Shown here one piece after another: positions 1 to 6,806 of a stretch of 9,848 nt of DNA. The position numbers and the translations under genes were made by a program. How positions within the stretch are numbered: the stretch's first letter is position 1; every line of letters starts with the position of its first letter. The stretch is from a crenarchaeote SCGC AAA261-N23 (GTDB taxonomy: Archaea > Thermoproteota > Thermoprotei > Gearchaeales > Gearchaeaceae): positions 1-9,848 of the forward strand of contig AQVQ01000041.1 in NCBI GenBank assembly GCA_000375685.1, in the 5' to 3' direction. The notes beneath the pieces were generated by a model. That model was not told the DNA's origin and did no database searches. It worked only from the letters and a program-made list of their open reading frames with translations.

Positions 1-662
1 GCCCAAGTGTACCAAGAATAATCGGTGTTAAAGAACCTCCTAAAACAGATGGTAAAAAAATATTTCCTCCAATTGTTCATAACGTAAAAGTAATGTCTGT
101 TGGATTTTTCATAACAGAAGATACGCCTTTGATTTGGCGTGGACCTATAATTTCAAATGTTTTAAGGCAGCTAATTATGGATGTTGAATGGGGCGAACTT
201 GACTATTTGATAGTAGATTTGCCTCCTGGTACAGGAGATATACCATTAACGCTTGCACAAACACTACCTCTTGCAGGAGTAATAATAGTTACAACTCCAC
301 AACCAACAGCGTATATGATAGCGACTAAAGCTTTGCAAATGTTCAAAAAATTAAATGCAAACATTCTTGGAATAATAGAGAACATGAGCTATTTTATTTG
401 CCCAAATTGTGGAGCAAAGCATGATATTTTCGGATATGGTGGAGGTAAATCTATTGCTGAAAAGCTTGGAGTTCCTTTCTTGGGAGAAGTTCCTTTAGAT
501 CCTATTATAAGAATAAGATCAGATGATGGAATTCCTTTAACTATCAAAAATGAGCAAAGCGAAGCAGGTAAAGCTTATTATGAAATTGCAAAAAGGGTAG
601 CTGCACGAATAAGTATTTTAGCTTTTAGAAAGATAGCAACACAAGATACTAAAAATATATAG
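1..662 (+). CDS. Mrp/NBP35-family P-loop ATPase, iron-sulfur carrier (5' end outside window)
   Basis: ParA/MinD-type ATPase that binds and transfers Fe-S clusters to apoproteins in the cytoplasm. The open frame runs in from the left edge: codons from base 3 read PSVPRIIGVK, the PSVP segment typical of Mrp proteins, so the ATG at base 93 is internal. The Walker A loop and N-terminus lie upstream of the window. Seen here are the Walker-B-like stretch LIVDLPPGTGD (about bases 216-248), the TTPQPTA segment, and NMSYFICPNCG, whose CxxC cysteines (codons at 399 and 408) are the family's bridging cluster ligands. The GVPFLGEVPLDP and RSDDGIPL tail is also typical. The next gene starts 22 nt downstream and is another Fe-S factor, which suggests co-transcription. 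Family assignment is very secure; a role as generic Fe-S carrier is inferred from the family. Confidence 0.95.
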   Translation, partial: PSVPRIIGVKEPPKTDGKKIFPPIVHNVKVMSVGFFITEDTPLIWRGPIISNVLRQLIMDVEWGELDYLIVDLPPGTGDIPLTLAQTLPLAGVIIVTTPQPTAYMIATKALQMFKKLNANILGIIENMSYFICPNCGAKHDIFGYGGGKSIAEKLGVPFLGEVPLDPIIRIRSDDGIPLTIKNEQSEAGKAYYEIAKRVAARISILAFRKIATQDTKNI

Positions 663-684
663 TGGTTAGTGTTTTATTTAAACG

Positions 685-984
685 ATGGTAACTAAAGAAG
701 AGGTTTTAAATGCTTTAAAGAATTGCTATGATCCAGAAATACCTGTTAATATAGTTGATCTAGGTTTGGTTTACGAACTAAAGATTGACGATGGAAATGT
801 GTATATTAAAATGACTTTTACAACGCCTTTCTGCCCTGCAGGTCCTTTTGTTCTTGAACAAGTTAAAAATGAAGTTTTAAAAATACCAGGAGTTAAAGAT
901 GTAAAGGTTGATTTGGTATGGGAGCCTAGATGGACTCCCGAGATGATGTCTGAAGAAGCTAAGGCAATATTAGGTATAGGTTAA
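685..984 (+). CDS. MIP18/DUF59-family iron-sulfur assembly factor (SufT/PaaD-like)
   Basis: Small 99-residue single-domain protein of the MIP18 (DUF59) family, which assists Fe-S cluster maturation. The family signature DPEIPVNIVDLGLVY covers residues 16-30. The TxxxC-P element (TTPFCPAGP, Cys50 conserved) and the C-terminal VWEPRWTPEMMSEEAKAILG tail are also typical. The length is normal for an archaeal stand-alone member, with no N-terminal extension. It starts 22 nt after the Mrp-type ATPase, and pairing of these two genes is common in prokaryotes, so the two probably form a transcription unit for cluster delivery. No good Shine-Dalgarno precedes the ATG. The specific client proteins cannot be told from sequence. 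Confidence 0.93.
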   Translation: MVTKEEVLNALKNCYDPEIPVNIVDLGLVYELKIDDGNVYIKMTFTTPFCPAGPFVLEQVKNEVLKIPGVKDVKVDLVWEPRWTPEMMSEEAKAILGIG

Positions 985-1020
985 TTTTTGTATTAATTTA
1001 GTAATACAGAATATTCTTTT
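981..1020 (+). terminator. possible transcription end of the Mrp-DUF59 pair
   Basis: Just after the DUF59 stop codon there is a T-run (985-989), then a 7-bp inverted repeat (arms 989-995 and 1002-1008, loop of 6), then a second T-rich stretch ending TTCTTTT. Archaeal terminators are mostly T-runs, so either run could end the transcript. The hairpin is A/T-only apart from one pair, so this is weak evidence. Confidence 0.3.
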
Positions 1021-1030
1021 CCAAAGTAGA

Positions 1031-1040
1031 TTTTAAATAT
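1031..1040 (+). promoter_or_regulatory. TATA-like box for the small gene at 1058
   Basis: The A/T stretch TTTTAAATAT is centred about 22 nt before the GTG at 1058, with no Shine-Dalgarno between. This fits a leaderless archaeal promoter. The surrounding sequence is A/T-rich throughout, so specificity is limited. Confidence 0.35.
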
Positions 1041-1057
1041 TATTTTAAAGTATCTTT

Positions 1058-1359
1058 GTGTTAAAAGAAGAAAAAAGAAAGTGGATTTTGAATGAATACA
1101 AGAAATTTTATAAGGATTTAGAAAAAGATTTAGAAAAATTCGATGATTCGATAAGCATAATTAAAAGGCATAATACAACATCAAATAAGCTAAGAAAAAT
1201 AGCTCTTATATTACTATCCATTCCAGACCTACACACATTTCTGATATTATAGCAGTTTCATTGCTCTCTTATGATTTACTAAAAAGAAGAAAAACAAATG
1301 ATTTAATAAGTTGTATAAAAGAAATTAGATTCGCTTTAAGTAGATTAAATCCCTACTAG
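1058..1359 (+). pseudogene. small uncharacterised protein, frameshifted by one missing base
   Basis: I do not recognise a named family. From the GTG at 1058 the frame reads a charged helical segment rich in Lys and Glu (residues 1-45), then a hydrophobic stretch (IALILLSIPD), and stops at 1252 after 64 residues. The frame one base back stays open from about 1189 to a TAG at 1357-1359. It continues with THISDIIAVSLLSYDLLKRR and a charged C-terminal helix ending RLNPY. One extra C in the CC at 1228-1229 would join the two halves as SIPDPTHISDII and give a 100-residue protein. The restored stop overlaps the stop of the convergent glutamine synthetase in a shared CTAG, the kind of packing seen at other junctions here. 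Either a real inactivating mutation or a sequencing error; programmed frameshifting is less likely because no clear slippery site is visible. Confidence 0.6.
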
Positions 1360-2771
1360 ATATCCAAGTAATAGTATATTTCCATTGGATGTGGATATTG
1401 TTGAAGAGCCCTGCATTCCTCTCTCTTTATTTCTATGTATGTATTTAAAACGGAGGAAGTAAATACAGGCTTTAAGTATTCATTGTCTGATTCAAGTTCG
1501 TCCAATGCTTCATCTAATGATCGTGGAAGTTCTCCGATTTCAAGTTGCTTTCTTTTTTCAGGGCCTAGCCTGTATACATTTTCATCGATAGGATCTCCTG
1601 GATCTATTTTCTTATTTATTCCGTCCAATGCAGCTAACGAGATTGCAGCAAAAGCGAGATATGGATTGCAAGCAGCATCAGGTGCCCTAAATTCTATTCT
1701 TTTTGACTTTTCCATACCTTTATAATATGTGGGAACTCTTATCACAGAGCTTCTATTTGATTTACTCCAAACTAAGTAAACAGGAGCTTCAAAACCAGGT
1801 ACTAATCTTCTGTAGCTATTTGTTGTTGGAGAAACAATAGCTGAAAGAGACCTTGCATGCTCAAGAAGACCGCCTATAGCATATCTTCCTAATTGGCTAA
1901 TTTCAGCATAACTTTCATTAGGATCATACATTAGATTTCTAGTACCGTCCTTTGTCCAAAAGCTAAGATGCACATGCATACCTGTACCATTATCTCCGTA
2001 TAAAGGCTTGGGCATAAAGGTTGCAATCATTCCTCTTTTAGCTGCAACATTTTTCATTACATACTTTAAAGTTTGAACTTTATCTGCAGTATCAACCAAG
2101 GTAGAATACCTGAAATCTATTTCACCTTGACCTGCAGTAGCAACTTCATGATGAGTTGTTTCAATTGTAAAGCCAAAGTACTTAACAAGTGTTTCAATTA
2201 TTTCAATTCTTACATCCATAAGTTGATCTATAGGTGGAACTGGATAGTAGCCTTCTTTGAACCTTATGAAAAATGAACCACTTTTTGACCATGGAGCTTC
2301 TCTAGAATATATCTTGTATCCCGTTCCTCCTTGGGGTGAAGAAATATCAAGTTCAACCTTGTCAAAAATAAAGAATTCCAATTCAGGTCCAAAATATGCT
2401 TGATAGCCTTGCTTGTGTATATAGTCTTCTCCGATTTCTGCAACATATCTGGGATCTCTTTCAAATCTCCCTTGTCCTCCTCCCCAATATACCTTCGAAA
2501 TAACCCTTGCCAATCCTTGATTCCAAGGAACAACCGTGAAAGTTTCTGGAACTGGAACTAGAACAAGATCGCTCTCATAGATTTCTGTAAACCCTCTTAT
2601 ACTGCTTCCATCCAGCTTTCCAAACCCATTCTTAAAAGAGTCTTCATTAAAGTCACTTGCGTTTACTGTTATGTGATGAAATCTTCCTGGAACGTCCGTA
2701 AATTGGAGGTCAACCCATTTGATATTGTTTTCTTTTAGAATTTTTATTGCTCTTCCAACAAAATCTTCCAT
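1356..2771 (-). CDS. glnA: glutamine synthetase, type I
   Basis: Makes glutamine from glutamate, ammonia and ATP in the cytoplasm; the main ammonium assimilation step. The 471-residue length is normal for a type I dodecameric enzyme. Motifs in order are DGSSIRGF (54-61), GPELEFFIFD with metal ligands Glu130 and Glu132, HHEVATAGQGEIDF (207-220), NGTGMHVHLS (261-270), the flexible-loop segment TTNSYRRLVPGFEAP (316-330), and RIEFRAPD (358-365). Tyr400 aligns with the adenylylated Tyr of bacterial GSI-beta, but the flanking sequence (ENVYRLGPEK) differs, so modification should not be assumed. The ATG is 26 nt from the centre of a TATA box and lacks a Shine-Dalgarno, pointing to a leaderless mRNA. 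The stop overlaps the frameshifted gene at 1058-1359. No nitrogen regulator gene is in the window. Confidence 0.97.
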   Translation of the reverse strand: MEDFVGRAIKILKENNIKWVDLQFTDVPGRFHHITVNASDFNEDSFKNGFGKLDGSSIRGFTEIYESDLVLVPVPETFTVVPWNQGLARVISKVYWGGGQGRFERDPRYVAEIGEDYIHKQGYQAYFGPELEFFIFDKVELDISSPQGGTGYKIYSREAPWSKSGSFFIRFKEGYYPVPPIDQLMDVRIEIIETLVKYFGFTIETTHHEVATAGQGEIDFRYSTLVDTADKVQTLKYVMKNVAAKRGMIATFMPKPLYGDNGTGMHVHLSFWTKDGTRNLMYDPNESYAEISQLGRYAIGGLLEHARSLSAIVSPTTNSYRRLVPGFEAPVYLVWSKSNRSSVIRVPTYYKGMEKSKRIEFRAPDAACNPYLAFAAISLAALDGINKKIDPGDPIDENVYRLGPEKRKQLEIGELPRSLDEALDELESDNEYLKPVFTSSVLNTYIEIKREECRALQQYPHPMEIYYYLDI

Positions 2772-2773
2772 TA

Positions 2774-2819
2774 GTTAAAACACTAAAGTGTAAATATATA
2801 AAGCTTTAGGTTTTTTAAC
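2774..2819. repeat. inverted repeat framing the glnA TATA box (candidate operator)
   Basis: Left arm GTTAAAACACTAAAG (2774-2788) pairs with right arm CTTTAGGTTTTTTAAC (2804-2819). The outer 7 bases and inner 6 bases are perfect, with a small imperfect middle. The TATA box lies between the arms and the left arm ends 3 nt from the start codon, so a protein bound here would block TBP or polymerase. The regulator is unknown; an Lrp/AsnC-type factor would be a guess. Confidence 0.45.
2792..2802 (-). promoter_or_regulatory. TATA box of glutamine synthetase
   Basis: On the minus strand this reads TTTATATATTT, centred 26 nt upstream of the glnA ATG and preceded by purine-rich AAAGC that could serve as the BRE. 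The spacing predicts transcription starting at or next to the start codon. Confidence 0.7.
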
Positions 2820-3018
2820 TTAAAAATTTGTCCAAAAAATAAAGTATAAATTAAAGAATTTGAGTAATGGGTAGGGGTTAAGGAGAAGCAGAAATAAAAT
2901 TTTAAATTTAAAACCAATATAACTTAACAATTAAATGTATACATTTATAAGCAATTAGATTGATCATGCGAATCCACTAATCATGTATTTATTTTTTGTT
3001 AATTAAATTCTAAATTTA
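2820..3018. other. intergenic region between glnA and the thioesterase gene
   Basis: No convincing ORF is present. Besides the palindrome at 2932-2947 it holds a purine/G-rich patch (GGGTAGGGGTTAAGGAG, 2869-2885) that stands out from the A/T background, preceded by a TATA-like TATAAATTA at 2845-2853. A short unannotated transcript is possible but unproven. An A/T-only palindrome at 2900-2913 is probably a composition effect. Confidence 0.4.
2932..2947. promoter_or_regulatory. 16-bp perfect palindrome overlapping a TATA-like box upstream of the thioesterase
   Basis: TAAATGTATACATTTA is perfectly self-complementary and its right half runs into ATTTATAA (2943-2950), the best TATA-like element upstream of the thioesterase start at 3019. 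If this TATA is used, transcription would start near 2973-2977, leaving a leader of about 45 nt. The overlap of palindrome and TATA suggests an operator for a dimeric repressor. Confidence 0.45.
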
Positions 3019-3996
3019 ATGAAAATAAAGGAAACAAAAGTTACCGCTGTGCAATATGTAATGCCTGAGTATTCAAATCCCATAGGAACTTTATATGGGG
3101 GAAGAATGATGAATTGGATGGTTCTTGCTGGAACTATTGCAGCAACAAAAGTTGCAAAAGGTTTTACCGTATTGGGATCTTTGGATAGTTTGTACTTTTT
3201 AGAACCTGTTAAAGTTGGATATAATGTTATTCTAAATTCGCAAGTTGAATATGTAAGTAAAAGTTCAATGGAAGTATCTGTAGATGTTATATTGGAAGAT
3301 TCTGAAAGCAAAATAAGAAAGTTTGCAACCAAAGCTTTTATGTCTTACATAGCTGTTGATCGCTTTGGAAGACCGAGAATTATTGAGAATAAGATTGAAC
3401 CTGATGAAGATGAAAAAGATACATATCTAAGAGCGATGAAGAGAAAAGAGGTAAGAAATGAAAGACTAAAAGATAGAAAAGAAAAGATTTACGATGTAAG
3501 TTTGCTTGAAGATTTTAGATGGAGGTTGACTAACTACAGACTTGTAATGCCTGAAGATGCTTTTCAAGGAAATATGATGTTTGCTGGAAAGCTTTTAATG
3601 TATATAGATGAGGTTGCTAGCATTTTAGCTTCTAGATATTCCAAAGGCATATGCGTAACAGGTAGTTTGGAAAAAATGGAATTTTATGCTCCAATTAGGG
3701 TTGGAGATATTATAACTCTTGATGCAGTAGTATCTTGTGTTTGGAACACTTCTTTAGAAATCAAGGTGAAGGTAATCGCTGAAACACCTTTCGAAAATAT
3801 AAAAAGACACATATGCACTGTTAACACCGTGTTTGTAAATATCGATAAACAAGGAAAACCTTCAAAATTGCCTATGTATTTGCCTGAAACTCCTGCTGAG
3901 AAATTAGAATACGAGATTGCGAACTTAAGAAGAAAACATAGAGAAATTGAGCTGAAAGAAATAAAGGAGATGCTGATGAATTTAAACGTAGAATAA
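3019..3996 (+). CDS. acyl-CoA thioesterase, tandem hotdog domains
   Basis: Hydrolyses acyl-CoA to free fatty acid and CoA; the exact acyl chain is not predictable. The 325 residues hold two ACOT-type hotdog domains: the first about 5-125 (SNPIGTLYGGRMMNWM, then LGSLDSLYFLEPVKVGYNV) and the second about 170-285 (FQGNMMFAGKLLMYIDEVAS, then TGSLEKMEFYAPIRVGD). A charged linker (126-165) joins them and a helical, coiled-coil-like tail follows from about 290. The catalytic residues are split: the Asn (Asn20) is only in domain 1, where domain 2 has Phe182, and the Asp (Asp197) is only in domain 2, where domain 1 has Val35. This matches eukaryotic Acot7, where one composite site is active. No Shine-Dalgarno. 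The TatD-family gene starts 4 nt after the stop and is probably co-transcribed. Confidence 0.9.
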   Translation: MKIKETKVTAVQYVMPEYSNPIGTLYGGRMMNWMVLAGTIAATKVAKGFTVLGSLDSLYFLEPVKVGYNVILNSQVEYVSKSSMEVSVDVILEDSESKIRKFATKAFMSYIAVDRFGRPRIIENKIEPDEDEKDTYLRAMKRKEVRNERLKDRKEKIYDVSLLEDFRWRLTNYRLVMPEDAFQGNMMFAGKLLMYIDEVASILASRYSKGICVTGSLEKMEFYAPIRVGDIITLDAVVSCVWNTSLEIKVKVIAETPFENIKRHICTVNTVFVNIDKQGKPSKLPMYLPETPAEKLEYEIANLRRKHREIELKEIKEMLMNLNVE

Positions 3997-4000
3997 TAAT

Positions 4001-4768
4001 ATGCAAGAACTCGAGCTGGTAGATGTTCATTGTCATATATACGATAAGATTTTTGACGAGAATAGAGATAAAGTAATTGAAAATGCTCTAAAGGTTGGAG
4101 TAAAGAAAATCGTTTGCTCTCCTTTGGATGCCGAAAGTTTAGAAAAGACAATTAGTTTAATGGAGAAATATCCAAAATTATTATACTGTACTGCAGGATT
4201 TGATTATTCGATTTTAGATTTAGATAAATTTGAAGAATATGTTAAACTCATTAAAACAAAAATTGACAAAATCGTAGGAATAGGAGAAGTTGGTATAGAC
4301 TATTTCATTTTTAGAAAAGAAGAAGATAAGAAAAGACAAGAAAGCATATTTAGAAATTGGATTAGAATTGCCAAAGAATTGAATCTACCGCTCGTGGTTC
4401 ATTCAAGAAGTGCAGGGAAGTATGCTATTAAGATATTAATAGATGAGAAAGCGGAAAATGTTATAATGCATGCATTTGATGGATCTGTTGGATATGCGAT
4501 CGAAGGTGCAAAAAAAGGTTTTTACTTTTCAATTCCACCTTCAATAGTCAGATCTGAACAAAAGCAAAAACTGGTTAAACATATTTCAATAAGCAATTTA
4601 CTTTTAGAGAGTGACTCTCCTGTTTTAGGACCAAACAAGGATATTATTAATACCCCTTCAAACGTTATTATTTCTGCAGGACGGATAGCTGAGATTAAAA
4701 AGATACCGTTATACGAAGTTATAGAAAAGACGACTAAGAACGCTTATAGTTTATTTAAATTTAAATGA
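4001..4768 (+). CDS. TatD-family metal-dependent hydrolase
   Basis: Amidohydrolase-fold TIM-barrel enzyme; characterised TatD proteins are metal-dependent DNases/3'-5' exonucleases. The 255 residues give the full family length. Metal-ligand motifs visible are HCH (His10, His12), GEVGIDY (Glu96), VVHSR (His134), MHAFDG (His157) and ESDSP (Asp205). The usual GxHP segment near residue 65 is replaced by AGFDYS, so one conserved His of bacterial TatD is absent; this may mark an archaeal subgroup. The gene starts 4 nt after the thioesterase stop without a clear Shine-Dalgarno, so it probably depends on the upstream transcript. Its last 8 nt overlap the convergent RNA kinase gene. Nuclease activity is inferred from the family. 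Confidence 0.92.
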   Translation: MQELELVDVHCHIYDKIFDENRDKVIENALKVGVKKIVCSPLDAESLEKTISLMEKYPKLLYCTAGFDYSILDLDKFEEYVKLIKTKIDKIVGIGEVGIDYFIFRKEEDKKRQESIFRNWIRIAKELNLPLVVHSRSAGKYAIKILIDEKAENVIMHAFDGSVGYAIEGAKKGFYFSIPPSIVRSEQKQKLVKHISISNLLLESDSPVLGPNKDIINTPSNVIISAGRIAEIKKIPLYEVIEKTTKNAYSLFKFK

Positions 4769-5963
4769 ACCTGTAACTAATTTTTTGTTCTCCTTCATTA
4801 GTAATTCTCACCATAGTTAACCATATTGTATCAACTTTTCCTTGCACATTTGTTAGGATTCTTAGTTTTTGATCATAGAGGAAGTCTACGATGCCGAAGG
4901 ATTTTATATAGCCGTTCTCCTCGAGACCTACAAACATTCCTCTTAGAGTCCCAGTTGATAAGTATGTAGCTTTTTCTGAACTATTTATAATACATATGTT
5001 GTAATCACTGTTTAATATTCTCAATGAAAAACCTTCTGAATTATATTTTAAGAGCATGTTATTTTCAATTTTTGTATGATAGTAAATTTTTCCCAAAAGG
5101 CCAATTCTAATATCATTTAAATTAAATCCAACTTTCCTCGCATCTACTAAGTATTTTTGGTATTGCAATTCCCTCCTTTCAGCTCTTACATTCCTATTTC
5201 TCAAAATACGTGATCTAGGAAGAATTAAGGCTCTTTCTTTAAAAGGTTCAACTATCTTATTAACCGAATCATCATCATTTAATGCAATTATTAAATCCGC
5301 GTTTGTTTCTTTTATCAATTTTATTTTGTTCTCAGCTCCTTTATCAACGACAAATCCATCTGTATTTATTATTATTACATCTGAATCCTTTAAGTAATCT
5401 ATCCCCTTCTTTACACCTTCAATTATTAAATCATTGAAATGTAGAGAATCTATCACCCCAATAGGTATTATAAATTCAGCTTTCTCATCCCTTAAATCAA
5501 AAATCTTCCTGTTTAATTTCTTGCATCCGATGAAAGCAGGGGGCGATAAATCGCTTTGCCCCAAATCAGCATCAATTATACCTGCCTTCAAACCCCTTTC
5601 CAAAGCCAAATTTAGCAAATAAACAGACAAAGTTGATTTACCTGAATCAGTAGGACCAATAATTATGATTTTCTTATATTCCTTACCAATTTTTTGTATT
5701 ATACCTACCAATTTATCTTTCCATAAATACGTTCCAAATTTTTGCCCTTGAATTTCTATGCAAGATTCATCAATAACCAATGCACTAACTTCACACTCTT
5801 CATCTTCGCATTCAAAAGGTAAAACCTTTCCCTTTCTAATGACCGTCTTAGAAGAAACAGCATTCCCTAGACAACTAATTCTTCCTTTATTAACTTTGAC
5901 CGATGCGGGGCCTTTGATAAGTAAAACTTGGTCTTTTTTAAAAGCTTTTGTTATTTCTTTCAT
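4761..5963 (-). CDS. polyribonucleotide 5'-hydroxyl-kinase, Clp1/Grc3 family
   Basis: Uses ATP to phosphorylate the 5'-OH end of RNA (and often DNA); the family is linked to tRNA and rRNA processing or repair. The 400 residues show an N-terminal beta-rich domain (about 1-90), a P-loop kinase core (about 95-270) and a C-terminal domain. Walker A is GPTDSGKST (103-111), followed by DADLGQSD (131-138), the family's substrate and metal segment, then NTDGFV (200-205), and an Arg/Asn-rich lid (SRILRNRNVRAERR, 251-264). The ATG is preceded directly by AAAGGAGGG, a strong Shine-Dalgarno-like string but only 1 nt from the start codon; no alternative in-frame start is near. It is divergent from etfB across 45 bp and convergent with the TatD-family gene, overlapping by 8 nt. 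Confidence 0.93.
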   Translation of the reverse strand: MKEITKAFKKDQVLLIKGPASVKVNKGRISCLGNAVSSKTVIRKGKVLPFECEDEECEVSALVIDESCIEIQGQKFGTYLWKDKLVGIIQKIGKEYKKIIIIGPTDSGKSTLSVYLLNLALERGLKAGIIDADLGQSDLSPPAFIGCKKLNRKIFDLRDEKAEFIIPIGVIDSLHFNDLIIEGVKKGIDYLKDSDVIIINTDGFVVDKGAENKIKLIKETNADLIIALNDDDSVNKIVEPFKERALILPRSRILRNRNVRAERRELQYQKYLVDARKVGFNLNDIRIGLLGKIYYHTKIENNMLLKYNSEGFSLRILNSDYNICIINSSEKATYLSTGTLRGMFVGLEENGYIKSFGIVDFLYDQKLRILTNVQGKVDTIWLTMVRITNEGEQKISYRFI

Positions 5964-6008
5964 CCCTCCTTTTATAATTATAATAATTAAGTATGATTAT
6001 TGTAATTT
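5964..6008. promoter_or_regulatory. divergent promoter between the RNA kinase and etfB
   Basis: Only 45 bp separate the two start codons, so both promoters must overlap. TTATAATTATAA (5972-5983) is a perfect palindrome and serves as a symmetric TATA-like element about 31 nt before etfB. A further A/T tract, TAATAATTAA (5981-5990), is at about the right distance (22-23 nt from its centre) for the kinase gene on the minus strand. The AAAGGAGGG adjoining the kinase start also lies here. Confidence 0.5.
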
Positions 6009-6806
6009 ATGGTAAACATAGCTGTATTGGCGAAGATTTCTTTAAATTTGAACCTCCTTAAAATAGAATCAAACGGAAAAATAAATACAGCTGAATCTCC
6101 GCTTGCAATCAGTGAATATGATAAAAATGCCCTAGAAGAAGCTTTAAGAATAAGGGAAAAGTTTGGAGGAAAAGTAATATGTATATCTGTACTTACTTGG
6201 GGGCCAGTAAATAAGAAATTACAAGATGCGGAAAGAATAATGCGAGAAACTTTGGCCTTAGGTGTTGATGAGGCCCATTTGGTTGTAGACGACTATTTTG
6301 ATAGTTGCTCTCCTTTGGAAACTTCACTAGCGATCGCAAGCGTGTTAAGGAAACTTGGAAATTTTGATCTATATTTATGTGGAGAGTCTTCAATGGATGT
6401 ATCTTCAGCTCAAATACCAGCAAGAATTGCATCTATTTTGGATATCCCGTTCATAACCTATGTGGCAAAAATCAGAATAGAAGAGAATAAAATATTTTTC
6501 CATAGAGAGCTTCCTAACGGTGTGCAAATAATTGAAGCTCAACCTCCTTTAGTTGTAAGCGTTACAGGGGAGATAAACCAACCAAGATTGCCTACATTAA
6601 AGCAAATACTCCAATCAAAAAACAAACCCTTAATAAAGTATACTTTGAAAGATTTGCAAATTGAGACTAAAGCAGGTAAATTGAACCAATGGATGGAAGT
6701 AAGGCCTGTAATAAGAAAGAATATAATCTACGAAGGGTCAAAGCTTGAAGAGATTGCACAGGATTTAATAAATAACTTAATACAAGAAGGTGTGCTCAAA
6801 ATATGA
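6009..6806 (+). CDS. etfB: electron transfer flavoprotein, beta subunit
   Basis: Smaller subunit of the heterodimeric ETF, which carries electrons from acyl-CoA or related dehydrogenases to a quinone reductase or ferredoxin-type partner. At 265 residues it is full length. Visible are the N-terminal SPLAISEYDKNALEEALRIRE segment (30-50), the nucleotide-binding region LCGESSMDVSSAQIPARIASIL (123-144), which occupies the AMP-binding position, and the beta-subunit signature region HRELPNGVQIIEAQPPLVVSV (165-185) followed by QPRLPTLKQI. The TATA-like box about 31 nt upstream and lack of Shine-Dalgarno suggest a very short leader. The stop overlaps the etfA start by 4 nt. I cannot decide between a simple and an electron-bifurcating type from sequence alone. 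No FixC/FixX or dehydrogenase gene is in the window. Confidence 0.94.
   Translation: MVNIAVLAKISLNLNLLKIESNGKINTAESPLAISEYDKNALEEALRIREKFGGKVICISVLTWGPVNKKLQDAERIMRETLALGVDEAHLVVDDYFDSCSPLETSLAIASVLRKLGNFDLYLCGESSMDVSSAQIPARIASILDIPFITYVAKIRIEENKIFFHRELPNGVQIIEAQPPLVVSVTGEINQPRLPTLKQILQSKNKPLIKYTLKDLQIETKAGKLNQWMEVRPVIRKNIIYEGSKLEEIAQDLINNLIQEGVLKI

Noticed and set aside
1058..1252. A complete 64-residue gene
   Set aside because: The adjoining frame continues coherently to 1359 and fits a single missing base better than a natural stop at 1252.
1435..1725. 96-codon open frame on the plus strand
   Set aside because: Fully antisense to glutamine synthetase; Ser-rich shadow translation.
2264..2533. 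89-codon minus-strand frame
   Set aside because: Same strand but another frame inside glutamine synthetase; no independent signal.
2900..2913. 14-bp palindrome TTTTAAATTTAAAA
   Set aside because: Made only of A and T in an A/T-rich spacer and not placed at a promoter; likely chance.
3684..4151. 155-codon open frame on the minus strand
   Set aside because: It lies antisense across the thioesterase and TatD-family genes, both with clear family motifs, and its translation is low-complexity Ser/Phe-rich with no recognisable domain.
4001..5963. TatD-family nuclease plus RNA 5'-kinase as a nucleic-acid processing module
   Set aside because: The genes converge and overlap only at their ends, so no shared transcript is indicated; the TatD-family gene pairs with the thioesterase instead.
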